Part shown: positions 49,081 to 57,700 of the stretch, piece after piece | Numbering within the stretch: the stretch's first letter is position 1 | How the letters are laid out: each line of letters opens with the position of its first letter | Origin: Lachnospiraceae bacterium | GTDB taxonomy: Bacteria; Bacillota; Clostridia; Lachnospirales; Lachnospiraceae | Assembly (NCBI GenBank): GCA_015057025.1 | Contig: SVFD01000007.1 | Coordinates: 1-64,000 of the forward strand | Direction: 5' to 3' | DNA length: 64,000 nt | Made by a program: the position numbers and the translations under genes | Notes under the pieces: generated by a model | What the model saw: the letters and a program-made list of their open reading frames with translations, nothing else | The model's database searches: none | What the model was told of the DNA's origin: nothing

Positions 49081-51531
49081 GAAACTTTGCCTGCTGCTCT
49101 CACTTGGGGTGGCGGGCATTATTTGTTCTATGGTACGGTTGGGGGTGTACTGATAATTGCTTGCAATAATCTGCATATCCCAACCCATTTCTTTCCACAG
49201 GGTAAAAAGTGCTTCTTTTAAGGGTTCTTTTTCAAATATGGTTTTGACGGTAGAGGTAAAACCATAGGAGTAAGGTGAACGGGTATCAAGGTACACGCGG
49301 ATATCACCTTTGATATCAGCTTCTGCACTTGAGGTAGCAATCAGAATATGATAATAACCTTCCTCTGCTAACCATTCGTTATAATCCATATCAAAAGACA
49401 TAAAATCCTTCTTTGTCAGTTTAAACGCTACATCCCTGCTTTCGCCGGGCTGTAAAAAGATTTTGCGGAAAGCTTTTAATTCTTTTATGGGTTTCGGTAA
49501 CATGGAAGTCTCATCGGAAATATATAACTGCACTACTTCTGAACCGGGGAAATTGCCGGTATTTGTTATTGTCAGACTTACATTCAATTCATCTTTAAAT
49601 TCTTCTTTATCAGCTGTGCAATTATCAATCTTAAAAGTAGTATATGAAAGTCCATAGCCAAAAGCATAAGCCGGGGTAACTTTCTTTTTATCATAATAGC
49701 GGTAGCCTACATAAATACCTTCGCCGTAATTTACTTCATAGCCTTCTCCGGGGAAGTTTAAGAAGGTAGGTGTATCCTCGTAACGCTTGGGGAAGGTTAA
49801 GGGAAGTTTACCGGAAGGGGTTCTTTTACCCATCATCAAATCTGCCAGGGCATGGGCACCTTCCATGCCGGGAAGGAATGCACACCAGATGGCATCCAAA
49901 TCCGCTTCATAATCACGAAGGTCTACGGGACCGCATACATTCAATACCAAGGTTAATTTAAAGTCATAATCCTTCTTCAGAGAAATCAATTTATGTAGCA
50001 GTTTATCGTCTGCTTCTGAGATTCTCATATGGGGTCTGTCGTTACCTTCCATGCCACTGACCGTTGCAGTCAAAATAATGTGAAAACCTTGATTTTCCTT
50101 GCAAAAACCTTCAAAGTCATAATCATAATTCGCATAGGTTCCGCCAATGCAATCAACAAAGGATGCATTGCGGTTTGTGGTAATTCCCGCACTGCCTGTA
50201 CCGCAGGTTAAGAACTCTTTACTGCCGGTAAGCAGGATGGTTTGAGGTGTTCCTGTGGTTGAATCTGTATCCGCAGCAGTCCGGTTACAGCCGGAATGGT
50301 TGCAATTGTTGCTATCAGAACGAAGAGGATATACTCCGTTATTTTTTAACAGTATGATACCTTCGGCCGCAGCTTCATAAGCGGCAGCAGTGGTTGCTTC
50401 ATACATCGCGTTCAAATCAGGTGTACCGTATCCGCAGGAGTTGACTGCACACATGGGAACTTCCATAGCGCCGATTTTTACGGAAGAAATATTTTTGTAA
50501 GGATTTTCCAGACAGTAGGCAATGGTTTTTAATAATCGTAAAACAGCCTTATTCAAATCCTCCATAGCCAGTCGGCCGTCTTTTACTGCTTCAATAATCG
50601 GTTGGGCGGGTAAGGGGCCGGGCATCGCCAAGTCGTTTCCGGCCTGAAGGGCTTCTACCGGGTGATAAACTGCGCCCCAGTCAGATAAAACAGTTCCCTC
50701 AAAGCCCCACTTGTCACGTAACTCTTCCGTTAATAATTTATAACTTTCCGTACAGGGAATACCGTTGATGCAATTATAGGCACTCATTACGGTTTCGACC
50801 TTGCCCTCTTGCACGCAGGCTTTAAATCCGGGATAGTAGATTTCCTGCAAAGCACGTTCGGATATGGTTTCATTGATTCCTACACGATTGGTTTCCTGAT
50901 TATTGGCGGCAAAGTGTTTTACATTGGCAGCTACCTTGAATTTCTGTACACCTTTTACCAGTTCGGGCGCGAGGGTGGAAACCAAGCAAGGGTCCTCGGA
51001 ATAGCCTTCAAAGAGTCTGCCGTTTAGCGGGTCTCTGTGAATGTTTACGTTAGGACTTCCAAGAAGAATTTGTACACCAAAGAGCCGGCTTTCGGCACCC
51101 AGGGCTTCGCCTACGGTTTTTACTGCATCAGGATTAAAAGTTGCACCAAGTAAAATGCCGGGCGGGAAGCAGGAAGGAGCATAATCGCTACCGGTCTTTT
51201 GGAGTAATTGTGCTTCAATCCAACCACGGACTTCCGATTCTTCTTCGGTTAATTTTTCGGGCTCGTAATAATAGTCGATTACATGGGTAAGCACTGTAGA
51301 TCCAACCATGCCGTTGGTGCTGTTTGTATCTTTTTCGGCTCTGGAATACATATCGCCGAATAACTGCTCGAAATTCATGCCGGTACCGCCATCCAATAAC
51401 TGCAGTGCCGGAATGTTGAAACGTTCCATTCCTGCCATACCAAAAAATGATGCACCGTTTACAAGAGTTGCTTTTTCTTCCAAAGTCATTTGCGCAAGAA
51501 TTTCTTCAGGGGATAAGTTTAATGTGTTCAT
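49051..51531 (-). CDS. Glycoside hydrolase family 3 beta-glycosidase
   Basis: This 826-residue enzyme has the GH3 N-terminal barrel (LTLEEKATLVNG-like start, FPPGILLGATFNPD, GRLFEGYSEDP, NVKHFAANNQETNR), the catalytic nucleophile Asp in TVLSDWGAVYHP (about residue 284), the C-terminal domain with LPLTFPKRYEDTP, and a fibronectin III-like domain at the end (NTGNFPGSEVVQLYISDE). There is no signal peptide, so it acts on imported oligosaccharides in the cytoplasm. Specificity (glucoside or other) cannot be told. Confidence 0.9.
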   Translation of the reverse strand: MNTLNLSPEEILAQMTLEEKATLVNGASFFGMAGMERFNIPALQLLDGGTGMNFEQLFGDMYSRAEKDTNSTNGMVGSTVLTHVIDYYYEPEKLTEEESEVRGWIEAQLLQKTGSDYAPSCFPPGILLGATFNPDAVKTVGEALGAESRLFGVQILLGSPNVNIHRDPLNGRLFEGYSEDPCLVSTLAPELVKGVQKFKVAANVKHFAANNQETNRVGINETISERALQEIYYPGFKACVQEGKVETVMSAYNCINGIPCTESYKLLTEELRDKWGFEGTVLSDWGAVYHPVEALQAGNDLAMPGPLPAQPIIEAVKDGRLAMEDLNKAVLRLLKTIAYCLENPYKNISSVKIGAMEVPMCAVNSCGYGTPDLNAMYEATTAAAYEAAAEGIILLKNNGVYPLRSDSNNCNHSGCNRTAADTDSTTGTPQTILLTGSKEFLTCGTGSAGITTNRNASFVDCIGGTYANYDYDFEGFCKENQGFHIILTATVSGMEGNDRPHMRISEADDKLLHKLISLKKDYDFKLTLVLNVCGPVDLRDYEADLDAIWCAFLPGMEGAHALADLMMGKRTPSGKLPLTFPKRYEDTPTFLNFPGEGYEVNYGEGIYVGYRYYDKKKVTPAYAFGYGLSYTTFKIDNCTADKEEFKDELNVSLTITNTGNFPGSEVVQLYISDETSMLPKPIKELKAFRKIFLQPGESRDVAFKLTKKDFMSFDMDYNEWLAEEGYYHILIATSSAEADIKGDIRVYLDTRSPYSYGFTSTVKTIFEKEPLKEALFTLWKEMGWDMQIIASNYQYTPNRTIEQIMPATPSESSRQSFLAKVEKVRH

Positions 51532-51731
51532 AGTTAATCTCCGTGTTTATATATTTTGAAGTTTCGGTTTTAAGATATAAATGAAGTCCGGTTATTATAA
51601 ACCATAATGTATACTTATGATTATTTTATTATAAAAGATAAAAGAAATCCACCGCAACCAAAATAGTGTAAATGATTATCACAATACAGCAACAATATTA
51701 TAAGAAATTAGTGATTTTCGTAAGATAATTA

Positions 51732-51787
51732 TTGACAAAGTATGTGAAAACTACTATGATATATCTGTAAAGTAGTAAAAAGATACT
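51732..51787 (+). promoter_or_regulatory. Promoter with paired AGTA-N9-TACT operators, NrtR-like operon
   Basis: The promoter is TTGACA (51732-51737), 17-bp spacer, TATGAT (51755-51760). Operator 1 AGTATGTGAAAACTACT (51739-51755) fills the spacer; operator 2 AGTAGTAAAAAGATACT (51771-51787) lies exactly 32 bp on. The offsets relative to the -35 are the same as at 3076-3131. Autoregulation by the NrtR-like protein is inferred. Confidence 0.75.
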
Positions 51788-51804
51788 AAGAAGAGGCGCC
51801 TAAT

Positions 51805-52509
51805 ATGAAAAAAACAAATTTAGAAGAAAAAGAATTTTTGCAAAAGTATGACAGTTCCATGTTTGAGAAACCTTCAGTGGCAGTAGACGTACTGATTTTT
51901 ACCATTGAAGACGATACCTTAAAAGTTGTCATGGTGGAACGAGAGGAATTCCCTTACAAGGGTTGCCTTGCATTACCCGGTGTCTTCGTCGGCATTGAGG
52001 AGAGCCTGGAAGAAGCTGTTAAACGTGGTGTAAAAGTGGAGACCGGATTAACGGATATATATTTTGAACAGCTGTACACCTGGGGCGATGTAAGGCGCGA
52101 CCCTCGTATGAGAATTATTTCGGTATCTTATATGGCATTGGTATCTAAGGATCAGTTATATGCAAAGGATGCCGGTGGAGATATTGGCAGGTTATTACAT
52201 CCGGTAGAAGAAGTTCTGCAAAAGGATTGTGAAGTGGCATTTGATCATAAAAAGATTATTGAATATGCCCGTGAACGTATTAAAAACAAAGTGGAGTATT
52301 CGGACATTGCTTTTAATTTTATGTCTGAGAAATTTACTTTGCCTAAATTGCAGAAGGTATATGAAATCTTACTGGATAAGGAACTCTATAAGGCTAATTT
52401 CAGAAAAAAAATCAGTAATATGGTGGCAGAGACTGAGGAGTATACTTCAGGGGATGCATATCGACCCAGTAAATTGTACGTAAGAAACAGTGAAGGGGAT
52501 TGTAAATAA
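51805..52509 (+). CDS. NrtR-like Nudix-related transcriptional regulator
   Basis: This 234-residue protein joins a Nudix-like domain (residues about 20-150) to a C-terminal winged helix (about 165-230; FTLPKLQKVYEILLDKELYKANFRKK), the plan of NrtR/AraQ-type regulators. In the Nudix box (VFVGIEESLEEAVKRGVKVE followed by TGL) two expected catalytic Glu positions are Gly and Val, so it is likely a sensor and not a hydrolase. NrtR proteins sense ADP-ribose or related nucleotides and repress NAD-metabolism or sugar genes. It is first in an operon with a DHH phosphoesterase (1-bp gap) and, probably, a TIR protein. Twin operators lie at its promoter. Confidence 0.8.
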   Translation: MKKTNLEEKEFLQKYDSSMFEKPSVAVDVLIFTIEDDTLKVVMVEREEFPYKGCLALPGVFVGIEESLEEAVKRGVKVETGLTDIYFEQLYTWGDVRRDPRMRIISVSYMALVSKDQLYAKDAGGDIGRLLHPVEEVLQKDCEVAFDHKKIIEYARERIKNKVEYSDIAFNFMSEKFTLPKLQKVYEILLDKELYKANFRKKISNMVAETEEYTSGDAYRPSKLYVRNSEGDCK

Positions 52510-52510
52510 A

Positions 52511-54058
52511 ATGAGTGTACTGGAAAATGCAAGAGAACTGACATTAAAGGATTTTGAACAATATAATCCGATAACCATTCAATGCCATGATAACCCGGAT
52601 GCAGATGCCATTGGTTCGGGGTATGGTTTATATTGCTATTTTCAAAGTAAAGGGAAGGATGTCCGACTTGTTTACAGCGGAAGAAATGTAATACAGAAAT
52701 CTAATCTTAAGTTGATGGTTGAATTGTTAAATATCCCTATTGAATATATTCCGGCAGATGAGGAAACTGTATATTGCCCGGGACTTTTGATTACCGTGGA
52801 CTGTCAATACGGAGCCGGAAATGTGACGCAAATTAAAGCAGACAAAATCGGAATTATTGACCACCACCAGGCTGAAATTGAAGATGTGGAATTAAGCATT
52901 ATTCATGCCGGTCTTGGCGGATGTGCTACCTTGGTTTGGAAGTTGATTCGTGATAATGGTTATGTTGTTACGGATGATAACGGTTTAGGAACGGCTTTGT
53001 ATTATGGTCTGTATACGGATACAAACCAATTTGCGGAATTATATAATCCTTTAGACAGGGATATGATTGATGCGATTCCGGTTCAGCAGTCCTTAATTAC
53101 TACTTTCCGTAATTCGAATATTTCCCTGGAAGAATTGGATATTGCCGGGAATGCCATGCGTGGATATACATACAATGAGAAGTACCGTTTTGCGGTAGTA
53201 CGCTCCAAACCCTGTGACCCTAATATTTTAGGATTGATTAACGACTTTCTTTTACAAGTAGATAAAATGGATAACAGCGTAGTGTTCAACGAGAATTCGG
53301 AAGGCTATAAAATTTCGGTTCGCAGCTGCGTCAGAGAAGTGGATGCCAGTGAATTGGCAGGCTTTCTCACAAAAGATATCGGTTCCGGTGGTGGCCATTA
53401 TGAAAAGGCCGGTGGTTTTATCAGTAAGAAAAAATATCAAAAGAAGTTTGGTGATAAATTACCGGAAGAATACTTTAAAGAGCGCATGGTAGCATATTAT
53501 GAAGATTTCGATATGATTTATGCGAAGGAATATGAAGCAAATCTTGCAGAATTTAAAAAGTACGAGAAGATAAAACTTCCCATCGGTTATGTAAAAGCGG
53601 ATGAAGTGGTAGAAATCGGAACTCCGATTCTGGTTAGAACCATGGAAGGCGATACAGACGTTTTCAAGGTGACAGAGCAGGATTATATTATGATTGGTGT
53701 GGATGGTGAGGTTTACCCCATCAAAGAAGAAAAGTTCCTTCGTTCGTATGAGAAGATGGAACGTACCTATTGTTTTGAAAAGGATGTATTGGATGCACAG
53801 TATATACCTACAATCCGAAACTGTCTTACCGGGGAAAATACAAAGATTACATCCTATGCAAGATGTTGTATGCCTACCGGTCAGGCACAGATTTATGCAA
53901 AACCTGTTACCTGCAATGTCAAGGTATTTACCCAGTGGGGTAAATATTATCGCGGAGAACCGGGAGATTTTCTGGCAGTACGATGTGATGATTTACATGA
54001 TGTATATTTAATTAATAAAAAGATTTTCGGAAAGACCTATAAAGAATGCGAAGAATAA
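52511..54058 (+). CDS. DHH-family phosphoesterase
   Basis: This 515-residue protein has the DHH motifs DNPDADAIGSG (about residues 26-36), TVDCQ and IDHHQAEI (about 116-123), and the DHHA1 GGGH motif in GSGGGHYEKAGGF (about 290-303). These enzymes hydrolyse nanoRNA, pAp or cyclic dinucleotides. A C-terminal extension of about 170 residues contains a strand-rich segment ending GEPGDFLAVRCDDLHDVYLI, which resembles a PGDYG-type domain. ATG 52511 was preferred over 52490. It is translated just after the NrtR-like gene and is probably under the same operators. Confidence 0.8.
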   Translation: MSVLENARELTLKDFEQYNPITIQCHDNPDADAIGSGYGLYCYFQSKGKDVRLVYSGRNVIQKSNLKLMVELLNIPIEYIPADEETVYCPGLLITVDCQYGAGNVTQIKADKIGIIDHHQAEIEDVELSIIHAGLGGCATLVWKLIRDNGYVVTDDNGLGTALYYGLYTDTNQFAELYNPLDRDMIDAIPVQQSLITTFRNSNISLEELDIAGNAMRGYTYNEKYRFAVVRSKPCDPNILGLINDFLLQVDKMDNSVVFNENSEGYKISVRSCVREVDASELAGFLTKDIGSGGGHYEKAGGFISKKKYQKKFGDKLPEEYFKERMVAYYEDFDMIYAKEYEANLAEFKKYEKIKLPIGYVKADEVVEIGTPILVRTMEGDTDVFKVTEQDYIMIGVDGEVYPIKEEKFLRSYEKMERTYCFEKDVLDAQYIPTIRNCLTGENTKITSYARCCMPTGQAQIYAKPVTCNVKVFTQWGKYYRGEPGDFLAVRCDDLHDVYLINKKIFGKTYKECEE

Positions 54059-54106
54059 AATGTTTTTATTATCAGTCAATTGAAATAAAGGTTTTGAGGT
54101 GTAAAA

Positions 54107-56548
54107 ATGGAAAAGAAGTTTAAGTATGATGCATTTATCAGTTACAGACATACGGAATTGGATAAGTTTGTGGCAGAGAATCTTCATAAGCAGTTGGAAG
54201 CTTTTCGTATGCCCAAAAGTGTGGCAAAGAAAAGAAAGGGGCAGAAAAACCGCATTGAAAGAGTATTCCGTGATAAGGAAGAACTCCCTTTAACCAGTGA
54301 TTTAAATGATCCGATTATGGCGGCACTTCATAACAGTGAGTGGCTAATTGTTATCTGTTCTCCAAGACTACGGGAGTCCTTATGGTGTAAAAAAGAAATT
54401 GAAACTTTTGTTAATCTTCGGGGACGTGAACGCGTACTCGCCGTATTAATTGAAGGAGAGCCGGCAGAATCGTTTCCTGATGAATTGTTGTTCAGAACTG
54501 AGACAAAAACAAATCCGGATGGCAGTGTGGAAGAAATTAAAATACCGGTAGAGCCCTTGGCCGCAGATGTACGCGGAAAAAATAAAAAAGAAGTGCTTAA
54601 AGCCATGAAAACGGAAGTACTTCGTTTGTGTGCAGGAATGTTTCATTTGAATTATGATGATTTGCGCCAGAGACATAAAGAGCAGAGAAACAAGCGCATT
54701 ATGACAATGGTAACCATCGGGGGTATTGCCTGTCTTCTGTTTGCACTTTTCTGCGGTGTGGTTGCCTTGAATTTACATGATAAAAATCAAAAAATTCAGG
54801 CATTGGCTGATATGGTGCTTGAACAGCATGAGGAATTGAAGTACAATCAGGCATTGTCCATGTCAGAATTGTCATTGCGATATCTTGAAGAAGGTAATCG
54901 GGAAAAAGCAATTCAAACTGCGGCACAGGCTTTGACGGAAGTGGATTATTTATCCATGCCCTATACTCCGGAAGCACATTTTGCTTTAGCAGAAAGCTTA
55001 GGTGTATATGATGTCGGAGATAAGTATATAGCAGATTATCAGATAGAAGCAGACGGTATGATTTGGAGTATGGCTATTTCTCCGGATATGGATACTGTAG
55101 CAATTCATGACAGTGCATATTCCTTAATACTTTATGATATATATAGCGAAGAAGTTATTGATGTGATTCAAGCAAATATTTTTGACAAAGAGGAATATGC
55201 TTTCTTAGGAGATAACAGACTTATATATATTGAAGAGATAACAAATAAAATTAGTATCTATGATATTTTAAAACGCGAAGTAGTAGAGCAGATTGACTTT
55301 GAAGATGCATCAGATATAACGGTCAGTACTCTGGGTAATTATTTTGCAATCAAAAAAATTAACACATATTATGTCTATGACGGAAGCACATTGGAATTAC
55401 TTGGAAAGAACGAAAACATAGATGCAAATGCAGATAAGTGTTATATTTCAGATGATGGAATACTGGCCTGTGCGTACAGCAGTGAAGAAAACCAAAGTTC
55501 TATAGTTCAGCTTACAGACATAAATACCATGGAAGTTCTCGCAAACTACAATTTGGAAGCTAAAGAATTAGAGGATATTGTAATTAGAGATAATAAGGCA
55601 TACATTATCAGTAATCAGAGAAGCGATACGTATACCGGGATTGACGGATATATTACAGTTGTTGATATTCAAAGCGGCAATCTTATATGGGAAAATGTAT
55701 GTGAGAATAACCGGGTATATCAAATAAAGCTGTCTTTGGGTGAGGGTGCAAACGATTTAATTGTTACAACGGATACAACGGCGATGCTTATGAACGTAGA
55801 AAACGGTACTATTGATATGATTTTAGGATTGACTTCTGATGTTGTAAGAATTCAGCCATATAAAGACCAGAATGCATTTCTAATCCTATGCAATAATGGA
55901 GAGATAATAAGTGTTTATGCAAATTCAACAGAAACATGGGATCTGTCAGAACAGTTAGAATGTAAAACACAAAATATTGAGCAGTTCTTGCTGACTCCTT
56001 GCGGTTTCTTTGTTGTAGGCAAAAATGAAGACGTATTAACTGTTTATAATATGAGACCGGGATCTGATGTAAAAGTATCGGAAAAAGAATATGCTTATCC
56101 GGATCCGGAGACTATTGAAAATATGGAAGCCTATGATATAGCGGTTAAAATCGGTATGGAAAATCCGGATTATGTAAAAAGTATTTTATATAGTGATGAT
56201 GAAAGATACATATTTGTACAATACTATGACTATACAATGGTTATCTATGATACAGAATACGAAATGGTGGTAAATACCATAGAGGATGTGGAAACGGTAA
56301 GTTATTATCTGGGTTATGATGAAGAAGATTATACATACCTGGGTGGTTATACCGGCGGATATATTTTGAATGCTGATATGAAGCCTGTTATGTGGATTGA
56401 AAACCTGATGGATGTGGATTTAGAAAAAGGAATTGTATATCTGTCCTCCGGTAACGGTTTGGTTATGGAAGCACCGCTTTATACGGTGGATGATTTAATT
56501 GAGATGGCACAGCCTTACATGCCACAGGAAGAAGAAACTGATTCGTAA
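54107..56548 (+). CDS. TIR-domain membrane protein with C-terminal beta-propeller-like region
   Basis: This 813-residue protein begins with a TIR domain (residues about 5-180): KYDAFISYRHTELDKF, ERVFRDKEELP, and SPRLRESLWCKKEIETF with the position of the catalytic Glu of NAD-cleaving TIRs (Glu97). A transmembrane helix (about 198-220) and a TPR-like helical pair (about 235-280; QALSMSELSLRYLEEGNREKA) follow. The last ~500 residues are strand-rich with repeated xxVYDxxS-type blades, probably a beta-propeller outside the cytoplasm. It lies 48 bp after the DHH gene with no terminator between. NADase activity is plausible, not shown. Confidence 0.8.
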   Translation: MEKKFKYDAFISYRHTELDKFVAENLHKQLEAFRMPKSVAKKRKGQKNRIERVFRDKEELPLTSDLNDPIMAALHNSEWLIVICSPRLRESLWCKKEIETFVNLRGRERVLAVLIEGEPAESFPDELLFRTETKTNPDGSVEEIKIPVEPLAADVRGKNKKEVLKAMKTEVLRLCAGMFHLNYDDLRQRHKEQRNKRIMTMVTIGGIACLLFALFCGVVALNLHDKNQKIQALADMVLEQHEELKYNQALSMSELSLRYLEEGNREKAIQTAAQALTEVDYLSMPYTPEAHFALAESLGVYDVGDKYIADYQIEADGMIWSMAISPDMDTVAIHDSAYSLILYDIYSEEVIDVIQANIFDKEEYAFLGDNRLIYIEEITNKISIYDILKREVVEQIDFEDASDITVSTLGNYFAIKKINTYYVYDGSTLELLGKNENIDANADKCYISDDGILACAYSSEENQSSIVQLTDINTMEVLANYNLEAKELEDIVIRDNKAYIISNQRSDTYTGIDGYITVVDIQSGNLIWENVCENNRVYQIKLSLGEGANDLIVTTDTTAMLMNVENGTIDMILGLTSDVVRIQPYKDQNAFLILCNNGEIISVYANSTETWDLSEQLECKTQNIEQFLLTPCGFFVVGKNEDVLTVYNMRPGSDVKVSEKEYAYPDPETIENMEAYDIAVKIGMENPDYVKSILYSDDERYIFVQYYDYTMVIYDTEYEMVVNTIEDVETVSYYLGYDEEDYTYLGGYTGGYILNADMKPVMWIENLMDVDLEKGIVYLSSGNGLVMEAPLYTVDDLIEMAQPYMPQEEETDS

Positions 56549-56576
56549 AAGTTGTAAAAGGGAATATATAAAAGGA

Positions 56577-56612
56577 AAATGCAGGCGGTCGATAGGACTA
56601 CCTGCATTTTTG
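56577..56612. terminator. Bidirectional terminator between the TIR and KDPG aldolase genes
   Basis: AAAATGCAGG and CCTGCATTTT pair perfectly, with inner GGT/ACT(A) pairing, between convergent genes. Confidence 0.88.
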
Positions 56613-56644
56613 ATTTGCATAAAAGGATATATTAAAAAGCAAAA

Positions 56645-57607
56645 TTATTTCTGTACAAGATGAAGCGCAAAACCACCAAATTCACCCTTCATATAAATTG
56701 CAGTCTTTTTGCCTTTGGCATCTGTTTTTACAGTATCATAATCAAATACTACACCCTGACGCTCTAAATGGTAAATTGCTCTTTCTAAATATCTTGTACC
56801 GATGGCAATATGCCCATGGGTTCCAAGGTATTTTGTCTTCATGACTTCTACGGCAGTTCCTGCAAATACAGAGGAATTACCGTTCTTTACAGGGAAGCCA
56901 AACATGTTGGCGATTAAGGTTGCAATGCCGATTGCTTCTTCTTCGTTTTCGGCATTGATACCCACATGACGGATTTCAAATTCCAGCATAGCTTTTACGG
57001 CTTCTTTTGTTAATTGTTCGATTTTGTCAAATTCTTTATTTGCAATCATGCTCTTGGTAACCATATAAGTACCGCCGCAGGCAAGGATTTTATCGAAATC
57101 AAGATAGTCGGTAAGATTCTTTTCGTTAATGCCGCCTGTGGGCATGAATTTGACATTGCCGTAAGGCGCAGACATTGCTTTAATCATGTTAAGACCGCCG
57201 GCTGCTTCCGCGGGGAAGAATTTTACTTCTGTTAAACCTAAGGAAAGCGCCATTTCGATATCGGAAGGATTGCTGCAACCCGGAAGTACGGGAACACCTT
57301 TTGATTGACAATATTTTACGATTTCAGGATTTAAGCCGGGGCTTACAATAAATTTGGAACCTGCGGCAATTGCCTTATCAACCTGTTCGGTAGTAAGTAC
57401 GGTTCCGGCACCGACTAACATATCAGGACACTCTTCAGACATTCTGCGAATACTTTCTTCCGCAGCAGCAGTTCTGAATGTGATTTCTGCACAGGGAAGA
57501 CCGCCGGACATCAAAGCCTTGGCTAAAGGAACGGCGTCATTTGCATCATCGATTGCAATTACGGGTACAATACCGATTTTACTGAGTTCTTCTACGAATT
57601 TGTTCAT
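56645..57607 (-). CDS. kdgA: KDPG aldolase fused to a VOC/glyoxalase-like domain
   Basis: Residues 1-about 210 form a complete 2-keto-3-deoxy-6-phosphogluconate aldolase: VPVIAIDD, the catalytic Glu in CAEITFRTAAA, GAGTVLT, and the Schiff-base Lys in VKFFPAEAAGG. It cleaves KDPG to pyruvate and glyceraldehyde 3-phosphate. Residues about 215-320 add a second domain (RHVGINAENEEEAIG, GTHGHIAIGTRYLERA, GGFALHLVQK) that looks like a vicinal-oxygen-chelate fold with several His residues. A normal KdgA is about 210 residues. It lies downstream of uxaC in the hexuronate operon. Confidence 0.88.
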   Translation of the reverse strand: MNKFVEELSKIGIVPVIAIDDANDAVPLAKALMSGGLPCAEITFRTAAAEESIRRMSEECPDMLVGAGTVLTTEQVDKAIAAGSKFIVSPGLNPEIVKYCQSKGVPVLPGCSNPSDIEMALSLGLTEVKFFPAEAAGGLNMIKAMSAPYGNVKFMPTGGINEKNLTDYLDFDKILACGGTYMVTKSMIANKEFDKIEQLTKEAVKAMLEFEIRHVGINAENEEEAIGIATLIANMFGFPVKNGNSSVFAGTAVEVMKTKYLGTHGHIAIGTRYLERAIYHLERQGVVFDYDTVKTDAKGKKTAIYMKGEFGGFALHLVQK

Positions 57608-57700
57608 GGGATACCTCCGTTTAGAATATTTTTATTTGTTTTCAATCATTAAAATTTGTTTTTGATTATGCTTAAAAGCAGTTTGAAATATACTTCCATA

